Part shown: positions 19,722 to 33,729 of the stretch, one piece after another
How the letters are laid out: the number at the start of each line of letters is the position of its first letter
Position numbering within the stretch: position 1 is the first letter of the stretch
From: Muribaculaceae bacterium
GTDB lineage: Bacteria; Bacteroidota; Bacteroidia; Bacteroidales; Muribaculaceae
Assembly (NCBI GenBank): GCA_029060285.1
Contig: JAIDUH010000030.1
Span: 1 to 61,803, forward strand
Length of the DNA stretch: 61,803 nt
Direction of reading: 5' to 3'
The notes under the pieces: generated by a model
Told to the model about the DNA's origin: nothing
Databases searched by the model: none
The model's input: only the letters and a program-made list of their open reading frames with translations
Translations under genes and position numbers: made by a program

Positions 19722-21134
19722 TTATTGGTTGTGGCGTGCTTCGATAGCGCGGTTGATTTCGTCGATTCGTTCGTCGCTGAGTTCATAGCGAGATATGATG
19801 AACATTGCGAGAATAAGAAGTATAGCAGGAATAATCGCAACCAGCCAGAGGATTCCTTGCTGAGCCAGTACCGTCTGCTGTGCAGCCTCACTATTGAAAC
19901 CGACAAATGACAACACAAGCCCCGGGACCACTCCTCCAAGTGCCATTCCGGCTTTGTAGAAAATACCGGTAAGGGCATTCACAATGCCTGAAATACGACG
20001 TCCGTGGGTATACTCACCGTAGGAGATAACTTCAGGAACGAGAGCCCACATATAACCTGTGGCAACTATGACACCGGTAGACTTGATGAACTGAGCAATG
20101 TAGACAAGCCACATATGCTTTAGGAACGGCACAACGGTCACGATATAGAGAAGGGTCATACCAACAATAGCTGTGACAAGGAAGATATTGAACATTCCTT
20201 TCTTACCGACCTTCTTCTTGATTGAAGGAATCAAAGGCATGAAAATAAAGGCTGGTATAGAACCAAGTCCCATGAATATGGAAAGTTCGCCTGCGTTGCC
20301 GTGCATATTGTAGTTTATATAGTATGCACCTGCTGAGTTGGCTATTGCCATCATTCCGAATGCTGTGATAAAGAAGAAAGCAAGTATACGGAGAGGTCGG
20401 TTGTGCACAAATTCCATCCAAAGATCTGATACCTTTACATTCTCAGTCTCAGCTTTGTCCATTACAACTTTCTCCTTGCACTGGAAGAAACAGAAGAAAA
20501 GAAGGGCAAGGCCGATAAGACCGTAGATAGTCATAGTTGCGAGCCATGCGGAGTCGTGGGTAGACATGTCTTCAGTCTCAGAAGGATCGAAAAGTTTCAA
20601 AACGATTGGAATACCCATTCCTACAGCAAGACCTCCGACATTAGCCATAAACATACGCACTGAAGTCAATTTAGTGATCTCTGCGGTGTCACGTGTCAGA
20701 GAAGCGTTAAGCGCGCCGTAAGGGACATTGACAAGTGTGTAGCACATAGAAAGACCGACATAGGTGATGTATGCATAGAGAAGGGAACCGGAGAAACCAT
20801 TCCAGAAGCAGAGTATAGCGAATCCTGTCAAGGGAATTCCTCCTAAAATAAGGTATGAACGATATTTACCAAGTTTAGGCTCGTGCTTGTCGACAAATGT
20901 TCCTACCAATGGATCCCAAATCACATCAATGATTCTGACTATAAGAAACATCACGGCTGCCACAGCGGGGTCAAGGCCGTAGACGTTTGTGTAAAAGAAC
21001 AGCAGATACATGCTGATGGTCTGGTAGATAAGGTTCTGGGCGAGGTCGCCCGAACCGAAACCGATGCACTTTAGCATCGAGACCTTGTAGAATCCTTTGG
21101 ATTCGAGATTGTTTCCGGTATTGTTGGGTTCCAT
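19722..21134 (-). CDS. GPH-family (XynP/MelB-like) sugar:cation symporter
   Basis: 470 aa; FGSGDLAQNLIYQTISMYLLFFYTNVYGLDPAVAAVMFLIVRIIDVIWDPLVGTFVDKHEPKLGKYRSYLI; multiple TM segments. Confidence 0.92.
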   Translation of the reverse strand: MEPNNTGNNLESKGFYKVSMLKCIGFGSGDLAQNLIYQTISMYLLFFYTNVYGLDPAVAAVMFLIVRIIDVIWDPLVGTFVDKHEPKLGKYRSYLILGGIPLTGFAILCFWNGFSGSLLYAYITYVGLSMCYTLVNVPYGALNASLTRDTAEITKLTSVRMFMANVGGLAVGMGIPIVLKLFDPSETEDMSTHDSAWLATMTIYGLIGLALLFFCFFQCKEKVVMDKAETENVKVSDLWMEFVHNRPLRILAFFFITAFGMMAIANSAGAYYINYNMHGNAGELSIFMGLGSIPAFIFMPLIPSIKKKVGKKGMFNIFLVTAIVGMTLLYIVTVVPFLKHMWLVYIAQFIKSTGVIVATGYMWALVPEVISYGEYTHGRRISGIVNALTGIFYKAGMALGGVVPGLVLSFVGFNSEAAQQTVLAQQGILWLVAIIPAILLILAMFIISRYELSDERIDEINRAIEARHNQ

Positions 21135-21180
21135 TTTGGGTTATTTGGTTAGTTTTATTAGTATTTTTTAAGAAAATTAG

Positions 21181-24059
<2,879 letters not shown>

Positions 24060-24085
24060 CTAATTATAGTTTTTTTGGGTTAAAC

Positions 24086-24112
24086 GGGCTTTAGTGGCTC
24101 TAAGAGCTCTGA
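24086..24112. repeat. Degenerate 3 x 9 bp array, same family as 21181..21288
   Basis: gggctttag tggctctaa gagctctga. Confidence 0.6.
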
Positions 24113-24211
24113 GATCAGCCTTCTTTCCATGTGTAAAATTACGAAAAAAATTGGAAACAGGCTTTTCTTTATGTGGCTTTTCCTTATTTTTTCGTATTCA
24201 GGAGGCAAAAT

Positions 24212-25663
<1,452 letters not shown>

Positions 25664-25673
25664 CTATTTTTGA

Positions 25674-25718
25674 GGGTTTTAAGGACTCTAAGGGCTCTAA
25701 GGGCTTTAGGGGCTTAAG
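25674..25718. repeat. Tandem array, about 5 x 9 bp, same family as 21181..21288
   Basis: gggttttaa ggactctaa gggctctaa gggctttag gggcttaag. Confidence 0.8.
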
Positions 25719-25728
25719 GAGAGGAGAT

Positions 25729-27762
25729 TTACTTCTTCAGGATTTTTCTGCCGTTGACGATGTAGATGCCGGGAGCGTTGACTTCGGAAATGGAAGAGGC
25801 TACGCGGATGCCCTGGAGGTTGTAGACAGGACCGTTGGTTTCGAACTCGGCTGCAATTGACTCGACAGCTGTTGCGTTGGGGTCGTTTGACGGAAAGATA
25901 TTCTTCACCTTAAACTTGTGGCCACCATATGTCCAGAAGCCAACAATATAGATGTGGGATGAATCCACTTTCCTATTTTCACTGGATTTCATATTCTTAA
26001 GATCTACCACCACTCTTGATCTACTGCCGAAATCTATCATATAGGGATCTGTCCAGTAATTATCCTTGTCAAAAAGTCGGAGAGAAAGACCTCCTCCCGG
26101 ATTCTCAACCTCGCAAATAAGATAATGATACTCGGAAAGGTCAAGGCCACTACCGTATTTCCATCCGGCAAAGCCATATTGCCCGGTTGTGATCTCGCCT
26201 GTCTGCTCATTGAAACTTCCATTCTCCCATATGGAAGGATTGAAATAACCATTGATAAGAGGGAATGGAGTAGAGATAAACGTCAGATACTTGGTCTCTT
26301 CCCTGCCATCAAGAGAATATTTCACTTCACACTTCGTCTTCCCGGGGCGAAGAGCAGTAAAAGAAGATCCATCCCAGTTCAACACGTCCGGATTGGAGAT
26401 AGCCACCTCAATGTCACCACTGACATTGAAATCAACACCAATGCCACGGTCAGCTATGAGGGCGGCTCCTTTGGAACTGCCTGTCAGAATGACTGTCTCA
26501 TCTGATGCATCTATGCCTCGCGGAGAGAAATAGAGGTCAACGCTCTGTGCTTCAGGCACATCAAAGCCGGCATATTCATTAAACCAGTGATATGTCGACC
26601 ACATACAGCCGTCGGGATCGTTGTACATGGTATAATTCCCGGCACTTCCCGGCTTGCCGTCGAAGCGAGCAAGAAGTTCCGGACCTGTAAACAGCATCCA
26701 TCCTATGTTGCCGGTACGGTCGGCAAGGAGCTTAAAGTTAGCTCCGAAACCTTGACCGAGCATCTTGCCGGTAATGCTTTTTCCCCATGAAGCCTGATAC
26801 TTAGAAGGAAGCCAGTCCATCTCAGTGACAAGCATAGGGGCGATGGCAGCACAAGGTTCGATCTGATTCTTCCATCCGGCTGCAAAAGAATCGTATCCAC
26901 CACCGTAGCTTCCGCCAAGCTCATGGCTTGGCTCTATGGCGTCGCTGCCATACCAGCCGGGATACACATGGACAGCATATCCGATATTCCTACCTTTTAT
27001 GGGATATTTGGCATAACCGGCATATTGAGATTGATAGGCAGTTCCCGGGACCCAGAGGATATTTTCGCAACCCTCTTCACGCATCAAATCAACGATCTCC
27101 TGAAAGAATTTTGTAAGAGCTTGATTGCAAGCATCAGATCCGGCCCCGTATTGACCATCCGTGCCTTTGATTTGAACAGGTTCATTGGCGAGCTCAAACA
27201 TGATATTCGAATTATCAGTCAGACACTTCTGTGAAGCGACATAGCCCCAGATCGTCTTCAGATAACTATGATAAGCGCCACCAACTTCAATTTTTTCCGG
27301 ACATACACCCGGCGGACGCATCACTACGTACAGCCCCTTAGAGACAGCATATTCCGCCATAGGAATAAATACCTGTTCAAGATACTTCTTGAATCTATCG
27401 AAGCTGAAAGCAGAGATATCGCCTTCGCCATCAGGCCACATACCCGGAGTGTTAGACCAGTATGGATCCATATGCATACGGACATAGGTCATTTTCCAAC
27501 CGGCACGGTCAAGCACACCGTCCATGATGTCCTTGTTGTATTTGAGACAAGCATTGACATCGTAGTTATTCCATTTTGAGCCCTGTTCGTTAAACCATGG
27601 GCTGTAAGTCTGACCGAAACCGTGCAAGTTGACTTTATTTCCCTCCTCATCCATCAACCAGCGTCCTTCTACGTGGAGCTTCGGCATGGGCATGCCGGGC
27701 CAGCACATGGCGGGAAAAACTGTGAGGATTGCAAGGATAATTAGAAAGATAGGTTTTTTCAT
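25729..27762 (-). CDS. GH5 family endo-glycanase with C-terminal uncharacterised module and short C-terminal tag
   Basis: 677 aa; signal peptide; GWKMTYVRMHMDPYW, IMFELANEP, YAVHVYPGWYG, MLVTEMDW; C-terminal VYNLQGIRVASSISEVNAPGIYIVNGRKILKK. Confidence 0.82.
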   Translation of the reverse strand: MKKPIFLIILAILTVFPAMCWPGMPMPKLHVEGRWLMDEEGNKVNLHGFGQTYSPWFNEQGSKWNNYDVNACLKYNKDIMDGVLDRAGWKMTYVRMHMDPYWSNTPGMWPDGEGDISAFSFDRFKKYLEQVFIPMAEYAVSKGLYVVMRPPGVCPEKIEVGGAYHSYLKTIWGYVASQKCLTDNSNIMFELANEPVQIKGTDGQYGAGSDACNQALTKFFQEIVDLMREEGCENILWVPGTAYQSQYAGYAKYPIKGRNIGYAVHVYPGWYGSDAIEPSHELGGSYGGGYDSFAAGWKNQIEPCAAIAPMLVTEMDWLPSKYQASWGKSITGKMLGQGFGANFKLLADRTGNIGWMLFTGPELLARFDGKPGSAGNYTMYNDPDGCMWSTYHWFNEYAGFDVPEAQSVDLYFSPRGIDASDETVILTGSSKGAALIADRGIGVDFNVSGDIEVAISNPDVLNWDGSSFTALRPGKTKCEVKYSLDGREETKYLTFISTPFPLINGYFNPSIWENGSFNEQTGEITTGQYGFAGWKYGSGLDLSEYHYLICEVENPGGGLSLRLFDKDNYWTDPYMIDFGSRSRVVVDLKNMKSSENRKVDSSHIYIVGFWTYGGHKFKVKNIFPSNDPNATAVESIAAEFETNGPVYNLQGIRVASSISEVNAPGIYIVNGRKILKK

Positions 27763-27780
27763 ACGTTATTGATGAAAGAT

Positions 27781-27830
27781 TCATGATTTATCATGATGTA
27801 TCTTGATTTGTCAGGATTTATCATGATATA
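27781..27830. repeat. Tandem array, 5 x 10 bp (TCATGATTTA)
   Basis: tcatgattta tcatgatgta tcttgatttg tcaggattta tcatgatata. Confidence 0.88.
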
Positions 27831-27843
27831 TTAACTAATTGAA

Positions 27844-29065
<1,222 letters not shown>

Positions 29066-29102
29066 CAACTTAGAGCCTTTAAGGGATTTAATCAATAAGA
29101 TA

Positions 29103-29131
29103 AGCCGGGACGGGGAATACCCGCCCCGGCT
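29103..29131 (-). terminator. GC-rich hairpin downstream of the CBM-like protein (terminator or processing/stability element)
   Basis: Minus strand AGCCGGGGCGGG-TATTC-CCCGTCCCGGCT, 12-bp stem with one G.U; only a weak T-rich tail. Confidence 0.6.
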
Positions 29132-29153
29132 GGATAATAAGCAAATGTGAGAA

Positions 29154-30281
29154 TTATTTCTTGATAATCTTCTTGCCGTTAGAGATGTAGAGACCTGGAG
29201 CAGCTACTTCTTCGAGGGAGTTAGCTACCTTCACGCCCTGGAGGTTGTAGACAGCAGTGTTAGCCTTTACAGGAGCAATTGTCTCAACAGCGCTTTCATC
29301 TAATGTATAAAGCTTAACATTTGCGATTGTATAGGAGCCAACGAAATCTCCTGATTGGAGAAGAAGGTGAGCTGTGTTGTCGGTATCAGCTTCCGGAACC
29401 GCCTTAAAGGTCACAGTCTGCCAATCATCAGCTTTCTCAACTTCTACGCCTCCATTGACATTACTGCTCCAAGTTCCAAAATTATAGTGGAGAGTTCCTG
29501 AAAAACCTTTGATTTTTACATCAACATAATACTCAGTACCTGCAGTGAGCTGAACACCATCGATAACCATATACTGGACATCCCAGAAATTCGCTGTTGC
29601 AACATCATTGGTTATAGTCAGACCTCCATCTTTAAGCTCGGCGTTAGTCACGTCTGATTTCCAGAAATAATATCCCTCAGCTGTAGCGAAGTCATTTTCA
29701 GCGATTACTTGCTTTTCAGGTTCTACCGGAGTGACATCATCTGCAACTTGCTTTTCTACGACTACATTATTAACGTAGAAAGTCGCAGCCTCCGCTTTAG
29801 AAGACAAGCAAATAGCGATATTCTTGAAACCACCTGCACCTGCGAACTGGCTTGTAACAGTGATTTCCTGAGAATATGTCTGCCAATCACTTTTTGTTTC
29901 AAAACCTTGGAAATTGCCCTGATAAGAGCCTCTGTCACCCTGCGCCTGCATACCGACTGTGCGAGTATCAGTGCAATAGTTGTCAAATGTAACTTTGATT
30001 ACATCGCCTTCTTGAACCGGCTCTGCAAAGCAGATGAACATCTGGCTTTTCCAATCATCAAAATTACCATCTCCATTTGGCTCGTTTTCAGCAATGGGGC
30101 ATTCGAAAACCTTGCCTTCGCCCTTAGGATTGTCTACCACTTTTGCCGGTCCGGACCAGCCTGCTTGGAGAGTTGCGGTTTCGCCATCGGCAGCTTTTCC
30201 ACCTTCGATGATAGAAACCCACTTAGCACTTGCTGAAGAAGCTACGAGAGCTGCAGCAGCAAAAAGTAAAAATTTCTTCAT
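29154..30281 (-). CDS. Secreted multi-domain carbohydrate-binding-like (CBM4/9-type) protein with short C-terminal tag
   Basis: ORF listed to 30587; start at MKKFLLFAAAALVASSASAK (30281). Two beta-sandwich-like segments; ends VYNLQGVKVANSLEEVAAPGLYISNGKKIIKK; no catalytic domain recognised. Confidence 0.7.
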   Translation of the reverse strand: MKKFLLFAAAALVASSASAKWVSIIEGGKAADGETATLQAGWSGPAKVVDNPKGEGKVFECPIAENEPNGDGNFDDWKSQMFICFAEPVQEGDVIKVTFDNYCTDTRTVGMQAQGDRGSYQGNFQGFETKSDWQTYSQEITVTSQFAGAGGFKNIAICLSSKAEAATFYVNNVVVEKQVADDVTPVEPEKQVIAENDFATAEGYYFWKSDVTNAELKDGGLTITNDVATANFWDVQYMVIDGVQLTAGTEYYVDVKIKGFSGTLHYNFGTWSSNVNGGVEVEKADDWQTVTFKAVPEADTDNTAHLLLQSGDFVGSYTIANVKLYTLDESAVETIAPVKANTAVYNLQGVKVANSLEEVAAPGLYISNGKKIIKK

Positions 30282-30322
30282 GTTTTTGAAATTTGGGTTA
30301 ATAAAAAAATATTTACATAGAG

Positions 30323-30351
30323 ACAAGGGGGAGGGGAAACCTCCCCCTTGT
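30323..30351. terminator. Perfect 12-bp hairpin between the CBM-like protein and the GH10 gene
   Basis: ACAAGGGGGAGG-GGAAA-CCTCCCCCTTGT; no immediate T-tract. Confidence 0.6.
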
Positions 30352-30366
30352 GTAGAAACAAAATTA

Positions 30367-32652
30367 TCAATTGTTTTCGTATGCCTCGCAGACTTTGCCA
30401 TACTGAGGCTTACGCTGATAGTTAAGGTTCCAGAGACCGATTGGCTCTTCCGGACGCCATCCGCTACCGGCAGGACTGTCGGTCTGTGCCCACTGGCAGA
30501 TACCGAATTGCTGATCAACGGGGATAAGTTCGAAATACTTATTGATGATGAACTTATAGAAATCACCCATAGCCTGCTGCTGTTCAAATGTCACATCGGA
30601 AGTCTTGATAGTGTTGCCTGCTTCATCGCTGATACCCATATCAAGCTCAGTGATGCGGATAAGCTTACCGGAGTTTGCAAGAATCTTGAACATGTTCTCA
30701 ATTGCAGCCTCATTCTTAGCCTGATCTTGAGCATTAAGGCGATATGTGACGTGCATCTGGCTACCGATACCATCGATCTTGGCACCCTTAGCTTCCCACT
30801 TCTTGATCCAATTTACGAGGCTCGTACACTTGTCATTATTGTTGTAGTCAGCCTCAAGGTTATAATCGTTGATGAAGAGTTTGAGATCAGCCGGATTAGC
30901 TTCTTCCTGAGCCGCAAATGCTTCGCGTGCATACTTTTCAGCAAGAACCACATAGTCTTCACCAAGATAATCCTGCCAGTAGAAGCTATCAGGATCAGCT
31001 CCGGATGGGTCAGTTTTCAATGGGATTTCACCCCAAGTGTCTTGAAGAGGTTCATTGACGAGATCCCAAACCTTAACTTTACCTTCAGTAGCATCCATAG
31101 ATCCGACAATCCAGCGCTTTAGTTCATTAGACAGAATCTCATACTTCTCTTCTGCAGTCAGAGGTATGCCTCCACCCGCTACTGTGATTGTATAGTGATC
31201 GACAATTCTTGATGCCACAATAGAACCTCGCATTTCCTTAGAAACATAATTATCGGTAGACCCTCCTAAATCGCAAGAGCCATTTGTGATGAGTTCGCGA
31301 CCATTAAGCTTAAAGCTGATATCGTCAAAGTAGTAAGTGTTGGCATCTGCAAAGTCGTTCAAGTTGAAAGCAATCGAGTGTCCGCCTTCCCATTCAGAAC
31401 TACAAGTGCCGCTTTTGCTATAAGTAGTCCAATCATTAGTGAATGCCACGCTTCCAATTGCGTCCCAATGCAGATAGCTGCCCGGATCTCCATGCACCTG
31501 CGTGCCAGCACTTGCATCTCTGTCAGCACGCACATTCATAGATACCTCCCAAGTGTCGCCTGAATGGAAACTTTCGCCGGGGAAATTAAGCCAGAACTGA
31601 CTATCCCAAGCCGCTTCAACCATATCATCTGTCTGAACCTGAATACATTCGCGGTTGACATCCATTTCAACAGAACCGGCACCGGCGACCGTGATATAGT
31701 AACCCTCTACGAGACGAGATGGCACAAGATTACCACGCATTTCCTTAGAAACATAGCTGTCGGTGGAACCACCAAAGTCGCACGCGCCATTGACGACGAG
31801 TTCCTGACCATTGAGTTTGAAGCTGATATTATCGAAATAATATTCGTTAGCCTCAGTAAAATCGTTAAGGTTGAATGCGATTGAATGACCTCCGTTCCAT
31901 TCAGAAGTACAGTTGCCACTTGCTTTATAAGTTTCCCATTCTGTAGTGAAGTTTACACTTCCAATGGCACTCCAATGGAGATAAGCACTTGGATCACCAT
32001 GAACCTGAGTACCGGAAGATGCTTCTTTCTTGGCACGGACATCCATAGAGACTTCCCACGTGTCACCTTCCTTGAAAGAGACTCCTGCAAAATTCAGCCA
32101 GAACTGGCTATCCCATGGATCAGAAACCATATCATCGGTAATCACCTGAAGACACTCTCTTGCCACATATTCTTCATGAGTCTGAGAAGGGTCGGCAGGA
32201 AGCTGCTTGTCGGCGATAAGACCGTTTAGATATTTAGTATTCTGCTGTGAATGCCATACGAGAGTATGTCCATACACCTGCATACCTGCATTAGTGGCAG
32301 CTTCAACAAAGCTCATAACAGTGCCGAAATTCATGTTTCCGTTGTTATCGACAATAGAAGCATATTTCATGGCATTCCCGGTGGTGACCATGTCAAAGTT
32401 AGAGTTTGTCAGCATATAAGCTGCACCCTGCTTAAGGTATTCGTCGGCTGACACACCGGTTCCGAGAGTGAAACCGGGGTGCGCAGAACGATTGACATAT
32501 TCCTTGAGGGGTTTGTATTCGGCAAGATATGCCAAACGGGCATCATCTTCCGGCTGCTCCACGAAATAATTGTTTGTGTCCAGGTAATCAGCACAGGACG
32601 CAAGCATCATCGGGAGCGCCATAACCATATAACTAATTTTCTTCAGTTTCAT
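30367..32652 (-). CDS. GH10 endo-xylanase lipoprotein with tandem CBM4/9-like modules inserted in the catalytic domain
   Basis: 761 aa; lipobox (MMLASCADY); GH10 halves MQVYGHTLVWHSQQN and VKVWDLVNEPLQD / IRITELDMGIS flank two homologous modules. Confidence 0.93.
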   Translation of the reverse strand: MKLKKISYMVMALPMMLASCADYLDTNNYFVEQPEDDARLAYLAEYKPLKEYVNRSAHPGFTLGTGVSADEYLKQGAAYMLTNSNFDMVTTGNAMKYASIVDNNGNMNFGTVMSFVEAATNAGMQVYGHTLVWHSQQNTKYLNGLIADKQLPADPSQTHEEYVARECLQVITDDMVSDPWDSQFWLNFAGVSFKEGDTWEVSMDVRAKKEASSGTQVHGDPSAYLHWSAIGSVNFTTEWETYKASGNCTSEWNGGHSIAFNLNDFTEANEYYFDNISFKLNGQELVVNGACDFGGSTDSYVSKEMRGNLVPSRLVEGYYITVAGAGSVEMDVNRECIQVQTDDMVEAAWDSQFWLNFPGESFHSGDTWEVSMNVRADRDASAGTQVHGDPGSYLHWDAIGSVAFTNDWTTYSKSGTCSSEWEGGHSIAFNLNDFADANTYYFDDISFKLNGRELITNGSCDLGGSTDNYVSKEMRGSIVASRIVDHYTITVAGGGIPLTAEEKYEILSNELKRWIVGSMDATEGKVKVWDLVNEPLQDTWGEIPLKTDPSGADPDSFYWQDYLGEDYVVLAEKYAREAFAAQEEANPADLKLFINDYNLEADYNNNDKCTSLVNWIKKWEAKGAKIDGIGSQMHVTYRLNAQDQAKNEAAIENMFKILANSGKLIRITELDMGISDEAGNTIKTSDVTFEQQQAMGDFYKFIINKYFELIPVDQQFGICQWAQTDSPAGSGWRPEEPIGLWNLNYQRKPQYGKVCEAYENN

Positions 32653-32660
32653 GATTCAAT

Positions 32661-33707
32661 TCATTTATTGTAGGTTGGATTGAAATTGAATTCTGGCACG
32701 ATTTGGCGTGAACGGAGCACAAGAATGTCGCTTGTCTCGAACTGACGGGGACCGAAATCAACTTTATATTCAAGATAGAGGCCATCGCGATCCTGATTAC
32801 CGAAGCTATTCTTCTCACCATTCTTCACGAACTTACCGCTACCGCTTGCAGTCATGCCTGGAGTTTCGGTAGAGATAGTGCAATTGTCACCATCAAACTT
32901 GAGAATAAGGTCGCAAGTAAGGGTCTTTACAGATTCGCCGTCGGGCACAACAGTAGAAAGAGGAAATACAAGTTCGGTCAAAGACTTAGTGGTAAGTCTT
33001 ACCACCTCATCCTTTTCAACGTATTCAGCCTTACGCTCTACGGTCGTTGTAGTTCCATTCTCAGTTATCTTGTCAGTGCCACGGCGGAGATAACTTGCAT
33101 CCCAAGGGTTAACATACTTCACGCAATAAAGCACATAATCTTGAGGCAGCACTTTCCAAGCACCTGCATCCGTACGAGCCGGAGAGTCTCCTTCTACATT
33201 AGGCACACCTGTAAGAATATGATCCGCACCTGTCTGATTAGTCATTCGTAAAGGGATCACATAAGTATCCTTAGTCGCATCAGGATCTGCGAAGAAAGCA
33301 TCGCTTAAAGTAACTTCAGTACCAAAAAGATAGTCTTTCTTCTTCGTCAGAGTCGTAGAAGCGAGAGAATAATAATTCTCAGGCATCACTTTTACAGGGC
33401 TCCCATCAGGGAAAGAAAGGTTATCGACCAAAGTTGGATCAACAACGACATCAATTTTGACATCTCTCGACTTGTAAGCACCCCCATGAGTAGCAAATAT
33501 CTGGCATTTGTGCTGGAGAGCAAGTGAATTGTCTCCATCTGGCCAATCCCCGAGAACGAGGATTGACGAGGGATACTGGTTTGCGAAGTAGACTGTCACG
33601 CCTCCTTGATAGTCAGGAAACTCGTTATCCTGATTATGGCAGGAAGTAGCAGCTACAGACAATACCAACGAGAGTCCGGCTATAATACTGTTTCTAATTA
33701 TTTTCAT
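32661..33707 (-). CDS. PUL-associated surface lipoprotein with DUF1735/DUF5627-like domains (putative glycan-binding protein)
   Basis: 348 aa; lipobox VAATSCHNQD; DUF1735-like (YFANQYPSSILVLGD...VKIDVVVDPTLVDN...VMPENYYSL); position after SusD. Confidence 0.7.
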   Translation of the reverse strand: MKIIRNSIIAGLSLVLSVAATSCHNQDNEFPDYQGGVTVYFANQYPSSILVLGDWPDGDNSLALQHKCQIFATHGGAYKSRDVKIDVVVDPTLVDNLSFPDGSPVKVMPENYYSLASTTLTKKKDYLFGTEVTLSDAFFADPDATKDTYVIPLRMTNQTGADHILTGVPNVEGDSPARTDAGAWKVLPQDYVLYCVKYVNPWDASYLRRGTDKITENGTTTTVERKAEYVEKDEVVRLTTKSLTELVFPLSTVVPDGESVKTLTCDLILKFDGDNCTISTETPGMTASGSGKFVKNGEKNSFGNQDRDGLYLEYKVDFGPRQFETSDILVLRSRQIVPEFNFNPTYNK

Positions 33708-33729
33708 TTTGTTTGAATTAATAGGTTAA

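Noticed and set aside
19700-19978. N-terminal extension of the GH10 ORF (18587..19978)
   Set aside because: The extension overlaps the symporter C-terminus out of frame, and a perfect lipoprotein start (MKKLLIFPSLLLALASC) occurs at 19699.
30282-30587. N-terminal extension of the CBM-like ORF (29154..30587)
   Set aside because: Overlaps the GH10 gene end antiphase and the 30323 hairpin; the signal peptide begins at 30281.
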